From Bin52 sp965213935 (GTDB lineage: Bacteria > Pseudomonadota > Alphaproteobacteria > Thalassobaculales > Thalassobaculaceae): a stretch of DNA of 64,000 nucleotides. The stretch covers positions 2,604,001 to 2,668,000 of the forward strand of contig CBDCAO010000012.1 of assembly GCA_965213935.1 (NCBI GenBank), written 5' to 3'. The notes under the pieces are model-generated. The model did not search any database and had not been told where the DNA came from. It was given only the letters and a program-made list of their open reading frames with translations. Below, one piece after another: positions 25,661 to 35,136 of this stretch. The position numbers and the translations under genes were made by a program. The stretch's first letter is position 1; each line of letters begins with the position of its first letter.

Positions 25661-25928
25661 GGAGATCCGAACGCCCGAATTCCAAGAGCCGGCTCGGCTC
25701 TACATCAAGTGTACATCGGCGGACTGCGAGAACGATCTCCATTGCTTCAAGTAGTTGAGAAAGATGACCGAAGAGCAGCGCGGGAAGTGTCGATACTGCG
25801 GCGCTGACCTTGTAGACTGGAATCGACTGCACGTGCGCGACTTCGGTGATGTCGAGTACACGTTGGACGCATTGAAGAACGAGATGATCTGCCACTACTT
25901 CTTCCATCGCGAGTTCGACGAGAGATGA
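25656..25928 (+). pseudogene. Zinc-ribbon small protein interrupted by an in-frame TAG
   Basis: One frame reads PARLYIKCTSADCENDLHCF, K, TAG (25752-25754), then LRKMTEEQRGKCRYCGADLV, DWNRLHVRDFGDVEYTLDAL and so on to TGA 25926-25928. Both halves belong together: they carry the CxxxxC and CRYCG cysteine pairs of a small conserved zinc-ribbon family, and CAG to TAG explains the break. There is also no ATG, GTG or TTG at the left end. The downstream half could be translated from ATG 25764 (54 aa) but would hold only one cysteine pair. Confidence 0.6.
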
Positions 25929-26089
25929 ACCGGGGTTCAGGCCGGATTTCGTGACCGCCGGAAGCGGGTAGCGCACAGTGTTGTACGGCTCGGCCACCGG
26001 GCGCCGATAAACTTGTCTGACGTCAGCGTCTATGGGACAGACAGGTGCCGGCGCAGCTCAATTTCCCGCTAGGTGATATCGGACAAACC

Positions 26090-27355
26090 ATGCCTTTCAG
26101 CTTCGTTCACACCGCCGACATCCATCTCGACTCACCCCTGCGGTCCCTGGCGCTGCTCAACCCCGATCTTGCTGAACTGATCGGCGATGCGACCCGTCTC
26201 GCATTCGAGCGGACCGTCCAGCTCTGCCTCGACGAACGAGTGGACGCGCTGATGATCGCGGGCGACCTTTACGATGGCGATCAGACATCGATGAAGACCG
26301 CTTTGTTTCTTGCCGCGCAGCTTCAGCGATTGACCGAGGCCGGCATTGGTACCTTCATCGTCCGCGGCAATCACGACGCCCAATCACGGATCACGCGCGA
26401 ACTCACCCTTCCGGAAGCCGTGAAGGTTTTCGGCGGTCGAGCCGAGACCGTCGAGCTCGACCACGATCGCAGCACGATGCCGGTCGTCATTCACGGCATC
26501 AGCTTCGCAAGGCCCCATGCCCCGGAGAGCCTGATCCCCCGTTTCCGGAGCCCTGTTCCTGACGCCCTCAATATCGGCCTTCTTCACACGAGCCTGGCCG
26601 GTTCCGCCGAGCACGACGACTATGCGCCTTGCAGCGTTTCCGATCTCGCCAGCACCGGCTTCGACTATTGGTGCCTGGGGCATCTCCACAAACGCGAAGT
26701 GTACAGCCGAGAGCCATTCATCGTGATGCCCGGCATGCCGCAAGGTCGCGATATCGGCGAAGCCGGGCCAAAATCAGTAACGCTCGTTCGTGTCGCAGAC
26801 GATGGCGCGATCGATTGCCATCCCCACACCACAAGCGTTGCTCAGTTCGAACGCATTCAAATCGACCTGGCAGGCGTTCCCGACCAGCGCGCCATGGTAG
26901 ACCGTATTGCCGCGGGGCTGACGGACGCACGGACAGCGGCTCAATCGGACCAACTGGTGGTGCGCCTCGAAATGCGAGGTGAAACCGAGCTGGCGTGGCG
27001 GTTGCGTCGCGATCCTGAGCTCTTGCGAGCAGAAGCGTTGCACCGCGCCGAGCTGGTAGGCCAAACCTGGATCGAGAAGATCGCACTGGAAGTGTCCGCG
27101 CCTGGGGATCCCACCATAGGACCCATCGGAGAAGTCGCAGACACGATTCGCAGCAAGATCGCGCCGTCAGACTCTTTCCGGCGTTCAGCCCTAGAAGTGC
27201 TCGACGAGATCGAAAAGATCCTGCCGCCCGCGGCACGCGATGTGTTTGGCGACAGCGAGGAGAGGCGCCGAGAAATCCTTGACCAATTGATCGACGAGGG
27301 GTGCCAGACCGTTCTGGCACACTTGCAAGAAACCCGCGCGGACGGGGCAGACTGA
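26090..27355 (+). CDS. YhaO/SbcD-like metallophosphoesterase (DNA repair nuclease)
   Basis: 421-aa Mre11/SbcD-type phosphoesterase. The metal-binding motifs are in order: TADIHLDSP, AGDLYDGD, VRGNHD and LGHLHKRE, with HTS in GLLHTSLAGSAEHDDY. Together with the next gene it forms the YhaO-YhaN arrangement, a Gram-positive-style relative of SbcCD/Mre11-Rad50 expected to process DNA ends. I prefer ATG 26090 (MPFSFVHTADIH) over GTG 26045. Its stop overlaps the next start (TGATG). Confidence 0.9.
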   Translation: MPFSFVHTADIHLDSPLRSLALLNPDLAELIGDATRLAFERTVQLCLDERVDALMIAGDLYDGDQTSMKTALFLAAQLQRLTEAGIGTFIVRGNHDAQSRITRELTLPEAVKVFGGRAETVELDHDRSTMPVVIHGISFARPHAPESLIPRFRSPVPDALNIGLLHTSLAGSAEHDDYAPCSVSDLASTGFDYWCLGHLHKREVYSREPFIVMPGMPQGRDIGEAGPKSVTLVRVADDGAIDCHPHTTSVAQFERIQIDLAGVPDQRAMVDRIAAGLTDARTAAQSDQLVVRLEMRGETELAWRLRRDPELLRAEALHRAELVGQTWIEKIALEVSAPGDPTIGPIGEVADTIRSKIAPSDSFRRSALEVLDEIEKILPPAARDVFGDSEERRREILDQLIDEGCQTVLAHLQETRADGAD

Positions 27356-30300
27356 TGCGCTTGGACCGCCTTGCTCTGACTCGTTACGGAATATTTTCCA
27401 ATCGCGTCATCGACTTCGGCGAACCCGTCCAGGGCGAACCCGACTTGCACGTGGTCTACGGCCCCAACGAATCCGGGAAGTCCACCGCCCTTGCGGGCTT
27501 CCTCGATTTGCTCTTCGCATTCGAGCATCGCAGTCCCTACGGCTTCGCGCATGGGTACGACGCCATGCAGGTCGAGGCCGATCTGAGCATCGGCGGCGCT
27601 GTCCGGCGCCTTGTCCGTATCAGAAAGCGCCACGGCAGCCTGCTTGACGAGAGCGGCAGATCGGTGTCGGACGACCTCCTTGTCAACGCCCTGGGAGGCA
27701 TGAACCGAGAAATCTACAGGGCCATGTTCTCGCTCGACGACGACAGCCTGGAGGCAGGCGGAGAAGAAATCCTCCGAAGCGAGGGCGATCTAGGTCAGCT
27801 CCTCTTCGCGACCGGTGCCGGACTTGTTGAACTCAGCGAAACCTTGACCCGTCTTCGCGCCTCCGCCGAAGGCTTTCACAAGTCGAGAAGCCGCAGCACT
27901 GAGCTCCATACGCTCAAGACCCGACTCGAACGACTTGAACGTGAGAAGAAAACGCTCGACACCGCCGCGAGCGCCCATGCCCGTCTGGCCGCCGAACGCG
28001 ACGCCGCCAGCAACGCGTATGACCAAGCGATAGCCCTTCGCGCCAAGCTTGAGGCGGATCGGGAAGAGGCCGTGCGTCGCATGGATGGTTTGCGCCAACT
28101 CGCCCAAATCCGTCCGATACGGAAAGTGCTTGCCAATCTGCAAGAATTGCCAGAAGCGCCGCAGCTCTGGTTCACGCAGATCCCCGCCCTCATCGCCGAC
28201 GAACCCATGCTCACCGAGAGAGTCAAAGGGCTGCGGGACCAGCAACGAAGCCTCCACGAAGAGCGGGAAGCTCTGGTTCTCGACGAAGCGATCCTCCAAC
28301 TGAAGGACCGGCTCGCTTCGCTCGACAAGGGGCGCGCCCGATTCGTCACAGCCGAAGACGACCTTCCGAGGCGCCGTACGAACCTCGCCGGACACCTCGG
28401 CACCATCGAAGCCGTCATCCGGCGTTTGGACAAGGCCGCCGACACCGATCCCCGAACCCTCGTCATCCCCGCCGGCACGGTCGGATTGCTGAATGAGCTG
28501 ATCGAACGGCGATCCGGGATCGAAGAACGACTGAGAGCATCCACCGAAGAACTGGAAGCCGCGAAGGCCGAGGCCGCGACTGCTACTGATGAACTCGCCA
28601 AGACCTCGAAAGGCGCAGACACGAATGACGATGTGATCCGGCGTCTTAACGAGATCATGGAGGAGATACAGTCCGACGACTTCGCCGCGCGACTCGCGCT
28701 GCATGACGAGCAGCACCACGACCTCAAGGCCCAGATTGACGAACAGCTCGCGCAAATTCATCCCTGGAATGGCGAAGCCGAGGGGCTGGCAGGCGTTCGC
28801 ATCCCGGAGCAGGAAGAGATGCAGAATTGGAACTCTGCTCTCGACGAAGCACACCGCGAAATCGAGCGCATCGGCCGAGAAAAGACCAGGCTCGCTGCGG
28901 AGCGCCGCCGCCTGTCGGAACAAGCCGAACGCCGAGCGGCGGAGACCGGCGTCGTCGGAGATGAAGAGGCCGAGCGCCTGCGCGCCCTTAGGGACGAGGC
29001 ATGGACGCTCCATCGCGCTGCGTTGGACGAAGAGTCTGCCGACACATTCGAAGAACGGTTGAAGGACGACGATGCTGCCACATCCGGGCGTATCGCCCAT
29101 GCGACGGGGTTGGCCGAATTACGGCAAGCCACCGACGCGCTGCGAAATTTGGAGTCGGAGATCGCGCGCAACGAAGAAGAACTTACCCAGGCACGCGGAA
29201 ACCAGCAGGCGACGCGACACCGGATTGCTTCCGCTGTTGCCCTCATGTCCCGTACAGGCGCCAGCGATATGCCCTCCGACATCTCACTTGCCAAATTGTC
29301 GGGCTGGATAGAACGCCGTGCCGGAATTCTCGTCATGCTCGCCCGCCTGGATCGGGAAAGCGCGCAGATTGATCGTGCTCAACGGGACGCCCGCGACCAT
29401 CGGCGCAGGCTCAGCGAAATCTTGACTGCAGCCGGGCTTTCGCACAATCCAGACGGCGAACTGAAGGAACTCATCGGGATCGCGCGCCGAGCTCTGGCAC
29501 TCCACACGGAACGACACGCCGCTTCGACCGCCGCGAGCGACCGCCTGGACAAGGCAAAGGCTGAGTTGGCCCGTCGGCAACGCGACGCGCGGCGAGCTGT
29601 CGATGACGATGCGGCCTGGCGCGAGGAATGGACAACGGCGCTGTCCGGTTCCTGGCTGGCAGACTTCGATCCCCCACCCGCCACCTCTGCGGTCCGCCGA
29701 ATACTCGAAGAGCTCGGGCTCCTCGACTCCACGCTTTCCAAAAGCGACGAGCTTCAGGACCGCGTGGTCCGAATGGAAAGCGATCAGGCCGCCTACGCAG
29801 AGGAGATAAGAGGTCTGGTCGAGGAACTTGGCGGCGAATTCGATCCCGAGCGCCCCGTGGTGCAGGGTGATGCGCTCAAGGCTCGCTTGGCGGCTGCGGT
29901 CACCAATCAAAGCTCCCGCGAAGAGCTGCGTAAGAAAATCTCCGCTCTGTCTGAAGAAATTACATCTGTAGAGGGCGGCCTAGCCGAGCTGCACGCGCTT
30001 GCTTCACCGATGTTCGAGGCATTCGGTGTGGATTCTCTTCGGGCAGTGGACGAGAAACTGCAACAGGTATCACGGCGCAAAACCCTCCGCGAAGATCTGT
30101 CCGAACGGGAGGCCGGCTTGGTCGAAGCGATGAAAGCTGAATCGTTGGACGCCGCGGAAGCCGCTCTCACGGACGCAAGCGACGATGACCTTGAAAACCG
30201 GATTGCCGAGACCGGGGCCCGCCTCGCTGACGTCACGAACCGAACGCAGGAACTCTATCACCAATTGGAGACCGCCAAGGAGGCGATCAACGCGATAGGC

Positions 30301-30882
30301 GGTGATGGAGCCGTAGCTCGGCTCGAAGGGGAACGTCGCACATGTCTTCTCGAGATCCAGGAGCGCGCACGGGATTACGTTCGCACCCGGATTGGCGTCG
30401 AGGCCGCCGATCGTGCGTTGCAGACCTATCGAGACCAACATCGCAGCACCATGATGGAACGCGCCTCCGATGCTTTCCGCACAATCAGCCGAGGCGCTTA
30501 TTCTCGGTTGGAGTCCCAGTTGACGGATAAGGGCGAAGTGCTGCTCGGCATCAGTGCCGGTGGAGACGCCAAGATCGCCTCGCAGATGTCAAAAGGTGCT
30601 CGTTTCCAGCTCTATCTCGCCTTGCGCGTAGCGGGCTATCTGGAGTTCGTCGACCAGCATGGCTCGGTCCCCTTCATCGCCGACGACATCCTCGAGACCT
30701 CGGATGACTTTCGCGCGCGAGAAGCTTTCCGTGTCTTCGCCGACATGGCCAAGGTAGGACAGGTCATCTATCTCGGACATCATCAACATCTTTGCGACAT
30801 CGCCGCCGAAGTCTATCCGGGCGTCAGGCTCCACCAACTGTCGGATCCTCTGGAATCAGAGATCCAACATCAAGAGCAATAA
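27355..30882 (+). CDS. YhaN/SbcC-like AAA ATPase with long coiled coils
   Basis: 1175 aa. The N-terminal Walker A is VYGPNESGKSTALAGFLD (about residues 35-52), followed by the YhaN-type block LVNALGGMNREIYRAMFSLD. Long coiled coil fills about residues 170-1020. The C-terminal lobe has MSKGARFQLYLALRVAGYLE (signature region) and VPFIADDILETSDD (Walker B), then VIYLGHHQHLCDIA. Rad50/SMC-like ATPase partner of the upstream nuclease: DNA tethering and ATP-gated cleavage is the family expectation. It starts on the stop of the nuclease gene. Located in an island rich in toxin-antitoxin genes, so a defence role is possible but not shown. Confidence 0.9.
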   Translation: MRLDRLALTRYGIFSNRVIDFGEPVQGEPDLHVVYGPNESGKSTALAGFLDLLFAFEHRSPYGFAHGYDAMQVEADLSIGGAVRRLVRIRKRHGSLLDESGRSVSDDLLVNALGGMNREIYRAMFSLDDDSLEAGGEEILRSEGDLGQLLFATGAGLVELSETLTRLRASAEGFHKSRSRSTELHTLKTRLERLEREKKTLDTAASAHARLAAERDAASNAYDQAIALRAKLEADREEAVRRMDGLRQLAQIRPIRKVLANLQELPEAPQLWFTQIPALIADEPMLTERVKGLRDQQRSLHEEREALVLDEAILQLKDRLASLDKGRARFVTAEDDLPRRRTNLAGHLGTIEAVIRRLDKAADTDPRTLVIPAGTVGLLNELIERRSGIEERLRASTEELEAAKAEAATATDELAKTSKGADTNDDVIRRLNEIMEEIQSDDFAARLALHDEQHHDLKAQIDEQLAQIHPWNGEAEGLAGVRIPEQEEMQNWNSALDEAHREIERIGREKTRLAAERRRLSEQAERRAAETGVVGDEEAERLRALRDEAWTLHRAALDEESADTFEERLKDDDAATSGRIAHATGLAELRQATDALRNLESEIARNEEELTQARGNQQATRHRIASAVALMSRTGASDMPSDISLAKLSGWIERRAGILVMLARLDRESAQIDRAQRDARDHRRRLSEILTAAGLSHNPDGELKELIGIARRALALHTERHAASTAASDRLDKAKAELARRQRDARRAVDDDAAWREEWTTALSGSWLADFDPPPATSAVRRILEELGLLDSTLSKSDELQDRVVRMESDQAAYAEEIRGLVEELGGEFDPERPVVQGDALKARLAAAVTNQSSREELRKKISALSEEITSVEGGLAELHALASPMFEAFGVDSLRAVDEKLQQVSRRKTLREDLSEREAGLVEAMKAESLDAAEAALTDASDDDLENRIAETGARLADVTNRTQELYHQLETAKEAINAIGGDGAVARLEGERRTCLLEIQERARDYVRTRIGVEAADRALQTYRDQHRSTMMERASDAFRTISRGAYSRLESQLTDKGEVLLGISAGGDAKIASQMSKGARFQLYLALRVAGYLEFVDQHGSVPFIADDILETSDDFRAREAFRVFADMAKVGQVIYLGHHQHLCDIAAEVYPGVRLHQLSDPLESEIQHQEQ

Positions 30883-31418
30883 TGTATGCCATGAGGCCGG
30901 CGTAAAGGGCGGTGTTTCCCTCTACCCAGTAAACGACCGGGGGTTTCCATTAAGGTGTCCTTACACGTTCCGCCGAGTTTGCTAAAGGCCCTACCCCTCG
31001 TCGAGGAGGTTTGTTCACATCAACTCGGATCGCTTCCATGAATTTCTTGCCTGTTTCGCAACTCTTTGCGGGTCATATGTTTGCCTGTTATGCCGCGAGG
31101 CGGACGGGCTTGGAGCATCGGCAGGGGTGCAAGTCTCGCATGGCAGTTGTAGTTGCAGCACATCCTCACCCAGTAATCTGTTCCTTTCGTTTCCCAGGAG
31201 ATAACGGGCGACATGCTGGTCAAACTCGGATCCGTGAGACAGATAGTGACTGAAGTCACTCACCAAACCAGAACGCGACAGCGTCAGGTGCACTTGCCCC
31301 TCGCGTCCACCTGCGCATTGACCGCGTCCATGCTTCTCAAGAGCTTCGTCCAGACGGCTCGATACGCTCTGCCATTTCGGATGCTCCGAAAGTGCTCTGG
31401 TGAGCCGGATCCGCCTTA

Positions 31419-32378
31419 GAGCTTGACCCAGAAGTGCGAATGGCCTCGCCACATGTGGTATATCCTTGTCGGCTACGACACCAGACGAGGAGGTCCACAT
31501 GTCTTGGGACGAGGCCACTCATGCGCAGTATAGGCGCTCGTGGGATCGATATGAAAGTGATCTCACGGATGAAGAGTGGGACGTAATCAGACATCTTCTC
31601 CCGGAACCGTCGACGCGGGGACGACCGCGCACGACGGACCTTCGGGATGTGTTCAACGCGGTTCAGTACATGCTGGCGACAGGATGTCAGTGGCGTGCCA
31701 TTCCCAAGTGTTTTCCGCCGTTTACGACTGTCCAGAACTCTTTCTACGCATGGCGCGCCAGCGGTGTCTTCGACTGCATGCTGGATGCGTTGCGCGAGCA
31801 GGCGCGGGCTCTGGCGGGACGCTCTGGGGAGCCGACGGCTGCGGCGATTGACAGTCAGTCCGTGAAGACGACGGAAAGCGGAGGCCCTGCGGGCTATGAC
31901 GCCGGCAAGAAGATCAATGGCCGCAAGCGTCATGTTGCGGTTGACGTTGAAGGGATCCCGCTTGCGATCCGGGTTCACGTGGCCAGTGTGCAGGATCGGG
32001 ACGGTGCGCCGGAGGTGATCCTTGCGATGCTGGAGAAGGCGCCGACGGTGACCCGACTGTGGGCCGATGGTGGGTATCAGGGTCCGAAGCTTGCGAGGGC
32101 GCTGGCGGAGCTGGGGCTCGCCGATCTGCTCGAGATTGTGCAAAAACCCAAGAATCTCACATCCTTCACCGTGCTGTATCGTCGCTGGGTCGTCGAGCGG
32201 ACCTTCGCCTGGATGTCGCGGTGCCGGCCCTTGGCCAAGGACTTCGAGAGGACGCTGGAAAGCTCTCTGGCCTGGGCACAACTGGCGGCCTGCCGGTTCC
32301 TGATGCGAAGGGTGGCGCGAGGGGTAACCGCTTGAAACTGCAATATAACGCAATATCAACGACTTATGATTCAAACTC
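31419..32378 (+). mobile_element. IS5-family insertion sequence, 960 bp
   Basis: Imperfect terminal inverted repeats: left GAGCTTGACCCAGAAGTGCG, right (reverse complement) GAGTTTGAATCATAAGTCGT. Flanking direct repeat TTA at 31416-31418 and 32379-32381. One intact transposase gene. The element interrupts a minus-strand gene of the higBA operon. A related right-end sequence occurs alone at 59899. Confidence 0.85.
31499..32335 (+). CDS. IS5-family DDE transposase
   Basis: 278 aa. The N-terminal DUF4096-like region is LTDEEWDVIRHLLPEP and MLATGCQWRAIPKCFPPF. DDE residues: D in AAIDSQSVKTTESGG, D in VTRLWADGGYQG, E in RRWVVERTFAWMSRCRPL. The strong ribosome site GAGGAGG sits six bases before the ATG, which decides 31499 over the in-frame 31466. 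No frameshift, so it is probably active. Confidence 0.92.
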   Translation: MSWDEATHAQYRRSWDRYESDLTDEEWDVIRHLLPEPSTRGRPRTTDLRDVFNAVQYMLATGCQWRAIPKCFPPFTTVQNSFYAWRASGVFDCMLDALREQARALAGRSGEPTAAAIDSQSVKTTESGGPAGYDAGKKINGRKRHVAVDVEGIPLAIRVHVASVQDRDGAPEVILAMLEKAPTVTRLWADGGYQGPKLARALAELGLADLLEIVQKPKNLTSFTVLYRRWVVERTFAWMSRCRPLAKDFERTLESSLAWAQLAACRFLMRRVARGVTA

Positions 32379-32708
32379 TTACGCTGGCATCCAACGGCAA
32401 CAGGCCGGGTTTCCGAATGGACTCGATCTCCTCCGGTGTCAGCCGTATGCCGTGGTACCCGATCAGCTTTCCCGATCGCACCCAATCGAGCGTTGCGTCG
32501 ATAACAGCATCGCGATCGGCATGTTCAAACAAGATATCCAGCGCGTCTTCAACAAACTCCGGCCGGCGGGAGATAAGCATGTTTTCAACGCCTTTGGGCC
32601 GGAGACCCTGTAGTACGGAGTGCTGAGGTGAAGCCCAATCATCAATCGCGTCGAAATCGATTTTCGCCATTGGTCGCCAATTCTAAAATCTAGCTGCTTT
32701 GGCCGAGG

Positions 32709-33800
32709 CTACGCCTCGTCTTTCCAAGTCAGTCTGACCTTGAGGCCATTTAGATGCGTCCAGGGAAGGACGCCTTGATGTTGAAGAATCCCGACAACGA
32801 TTCCTGGCGAAATGCCCTGCTTCTCCGCAAAAGTCCGAACTGCGAGCTCACTGCGAGAAGAGCTCTGAACGAACCGTTTCCAGGCAGATCTGGGAACCAA
32901 AATGTTCGCGGCCCAATCGTTCGCCTCGGCTTCGAGTTCAGAGTCACCCCCATTCACTTCATCCACAAAGACGTTCTTCTTGCTATGCAGCAGAATATGC
33001 GCTGCTTCGTGGAAGAAGCTGAACCACAGGTGATCGTCCGACTTATGACGAGCGCTCAATTGGATCACGGCCTTTCTTGGAGATTGCCACCATGCCGCGC
33101 CGCTCAGGGCCAGCTTCGGCAGTGGCTTGACCAAGACCAGCGCGACGCCTGACTGATTGCAAAGCTGTCGCGAGCGGGGCAGCGCCTGCTCAATTGGCGA
33201 GCGAGTCAATTCACGGATTTCCTTCAGCGCCTTCCTGAACCGGCTCTCACGGTAGTCGCCGCACTCCTGCCCCTCCGCTTCAATCTCCCCAAGACGGAGC
33301 CACGTTGCCAATGCCGTCTCGTCGCTCTTGAAACTCGGCGAATGGCGATAGGCCACGTTCGCCAATCCATATTTGAGATTCCAAGCGTCGACCGATCCAA
33401 CTCGGAAAAATGCCAAAAGCTCCGAGACGGCATCTGCATCGGTCTTGGGCCGACGAATAGCGCCGCGTTTAGCCAGCTCCTTGACCGGAAACCCCTCCAC
33501 CCATGCACCTGAGCCCGCAGCATCGGCCGCTTCACTTTCCCGCGCTCGGTGGAGTTGGTAATCTGCCTCGATGCCGAGCCAGATGCTCGCATCCACGCCG
33601 AGCACCTTCTCGAACTGGAGGGCTGTCTCCGGCTCAAGGGATGCCTTTCCCGCGATGATCTCACTGATCAGTTTGGGAGAGCGGCCGCACCGCCGAGCGA
33701 ACTCAGCGTGCGAGATGCCTTGGACCTCCAGGCGCTCCTCGAGGACCCACCCCGGCGGAACTGCATAGTCCGGCCGAAACTGATTGGTCGCTGTCGCCAT
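32709..33800 (-). CDS. higA: HigA-type antitoxin fused to ImmA/IrrE metallopeptidase
   Basis: 363 aa. The N-terminal helix-turn-helix (residues about 18-75) has the HigA pattern WVLEERLEVQGISHAEFARR and SPKLISEIIAGKASLEPETA. The C-terminal ImmA/IrrE domain has FFHEAAHILLHSKK with HEAAH at residues 264-268 and the downstream acidic block ELEAEANDWAANILVP. It lies 14 bases downstream of the toxin gene, giving the toxin-first order normal for hig loci. The peptidase may drive its own or partner turnover (inference). Confidence 0.87.
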   Translation of the reverse strand: MATATNQFRPDYAVPPGWVLEERLEVQGISHAEFARRCGRSPKLISEIIAGKASLEPETALQFEKVLGVDASIWLGIEADYQLHRARESEAADAAGSGAWVEGFPVKELAKRGAIRRPKTDADAVSELLAFFRVGSVDAWNLKYGLANVAYRHSPSFKSDETALATWLRLGEIEAEGQECGDYRESRFRKALKEIRELTRSPIEQALPRSRQLCNQSGVALVLVKPLPKLALSGAAWWQSPRKAVIQLSARHKSDDHLWFSFFHEAAHILLHSKKNVFVDEVNGGDSELEAEANDWAANILVPRSAWKRFVQSSSRSELAVRTFAEKQGISPGIVVGILQHQGVLPWTHLNGLKVRLTWKDEA

Positions 33801-33814
33801 GTCTCTCTCCTCTT

Positions 33815-34150
33815 TCAGTGATAGTCGATCACATTGGTGATCGTGATCGCGGTCACCTGTTCCACATCGATCCCTCCATCCTCCTTGCGGGGGATCGGGT
33901 CGTGATTGGCTTCGAAAACGAGTCGGTGCGGGTGAACGAGTTCGACAACGAACTGCTCGTCCCGATCTCCTCTCAGCTGATGCCGCCGGTCCGGCGGCAT
34001 CGTGGGCACCAGAGCCAAATTGCGAGCCGCCTTCAGAACAGCAAGACGATTCATGATGGTCCTGGCCATCCGAGCACCATACGCCTTCTGGAGTTCGCCA
34101 GCTGAGTTGAAGGTCTTCTCAAGCTTTCGGGTCCGGAAGGCGATATCCAA
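33815..34150 (-). CDS. higB: HigB/RelE-superfamily toxin
   Basis: 111 aa of the plasmid-maintenance killer (HigB, RelE fold) family: MDIAFRTRKLEKTFNSAGEL, MARTIMNRLAVLKAARNLAL and the RNase-fold end DEQFVVELVHPHRLVFEANH. Family knowledge: ribosome-dependent mRNA interferase neutralised by the downstream antitoxin. The start codon is TTG at 34150; no ATG is available in frame. It is transcribed with higA and the IS-split third gene. Confidence 0.82.
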   Translation of the reverse strand: MDIAFRTRKLEKTFNSAGELQKAYGARMARTIMNRLAVLKAARNLALVPTMPPDRRHQLRGDRDEQFVVELVHPHRLVFEANHDPIPRKEDGGIDVEQVTAITITNVIDYH

Positions 34151-34168
34151 CGGATCGTCACATTTTCG

Positions 34169-34183
34169 TTACGCATTAGGTAA
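34169..34183 (-). promoter_or_regulatory. Possible hig operator
   Basis: TTACGCATTAGGTAA, a TTAC...GTAA inverted repeat in the AT-rich leader about 20 bases before the higB start. Autoregulation of hig operons by HigA binding such repeats is established; this exact site is only a guess from symmetry and position. Confidence 0.35.
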
Positions 34184-34239
34184 TGGTTTATCCGGTGATA
34201 CCAAGGAGCGCAAGCTCAATCTGGGCGGAGCTCGCCGCG

Positions 34240-34765
34240 GACCTTCAAGGCCCTCAGTCGCCGCCGGGCGGACGATGCTCCCGCTTCCGGCAAGCTGCTC
34301 ATCAAGGACGGCGAGCAGACCACGGTCGAGCTCACGAGTTCGGACACGACCATGATCGAGGGCATTGCCGCGCACACGGCGACGCTCACGGTCCGGCTTT
34401 CCCGGCAGCTCTATGCCGGCGAGGTGATCGCGGTGCCAATCGCGCTGGCGACGAGCACAGGGGCGCGGCTGCCGGGGAGCGTGGACGGCAGCAATGTCGC
34501 CAACCACGACTTCACGGTCGCGGCCGGCGGCACGCAGGTCACGCTGGCGACCAACGCGCCGGATACCCCGCCACGGCTGGTCTTCACCGGCCACGGGACC
34601 AACACGGTGCAGACGGCGATCGTGACGCTGACCCCGGTGGCGGGCCTCAGCGACAGGGACAGCACCACCGAGACGGTGGCCAATGTGCAGGTGACGGCGT
34701 TGAACGACACCAGCGCCAGCGTCACCTGGGACGCGGTGGAGCATGCCACTTCCTGTGACGTGTCA
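34240..34765 (+). pseudogene. Fragment of a large surface/adhesin-type protein
   Basis: A frame open at both ends reads DDAPASGKLLIKDGEQTTVE, MIEGIAAHTATLTVRLSRQL, ATLATNAP-type strands and VQVTALNDTSASVTWDAVEH. The last is the start of a fibronectin type III module (S-V-T-W). No signal peptide, no start codon with a ribosome site, and the FnIII module breaks off near 34770. This is an internal piece of a secreted repeat protein left by recombination. Confidence 0.55.
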
Positions 34766-34909
34766 TGGAGTCCGCCTCGTCGCCGATGCGCCCGATATCG
34801 AAGGCGGCGAAGCCGGGCGGCGTCCAGGCCAGCGCCGCGGCGTGCAACCCGGCGTTCAGCGACACCGGCCTGGTGACGGCCATCGAACGGGAGAGGCAGG
34901 GATGATGAC

Positions 34910-35136
34910 GGACGAACCGAGGCCGGGCTTGAGATCGAGACGGCACTGGGCGAAGTGCTGGCCCATGTGCGGGCGAGACGGCGTTGCCCTGCCGGATCGT
35001 GGACGACCCTGCCGCCGAGCGGATCGTTGCGCTCCGCAAGCGGGTGAAGGTGAGCCGGTAGACGTTCGCCGACCGTTTCGGGCTGGATGTGCGCGCGATT
35101 CAGGATTGGGAACAGGGTCGTCGTGTTCCCGAACGC
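34910..35136 (+). pseudogene. Remnant of an XRE-family antitoxin
   Basis: Across frames the plus strand spells EIETALGEVLAHVRG, ALPCRIVDDPAAERIVALRK and VSR-stop-TFADRFGLDVRAIQDW then EQGRRVPER. This is the RelE/HigB-partner antitoxin type with a C-terminal helix-turn-helix ending W-E-Q-G-R-R-x-P. A frameshift near 34975 and a TAG at 35060-35062 (CAG expected) break it, and the end is replaced after VPER. No toxin partner is beside it. Confidence 0.65.

Larger units (their letters stand above)
31015..32670 (-). pseudogene. Conserved protein of the higBA operon, split by an IS5-type element
   Basis: N-terminal part from ATG 32670 to 32382 (MAKIDFDAIDDWASPQHSVL ... RLTPEEIESIRKPGLLPLDA). The remainder is on the far side of the IS, from 31418 to 31015 (RIRLTRALSEHPKWQSVSSR, EGQVHLTLSRSGLVSDFSHY, LSHGSEFDQHVARYLLGNE). 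Removing bases 31419-32381 (IS plus one TTA) gives an unbroken 231-codon frame. After LLGNE the sequence loses the look of the family and the C-terminus may already be truncated. Function unknown; it lies 38 bases after the ImmA-type antitoxin in the same direction. Confidence 0.78.
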
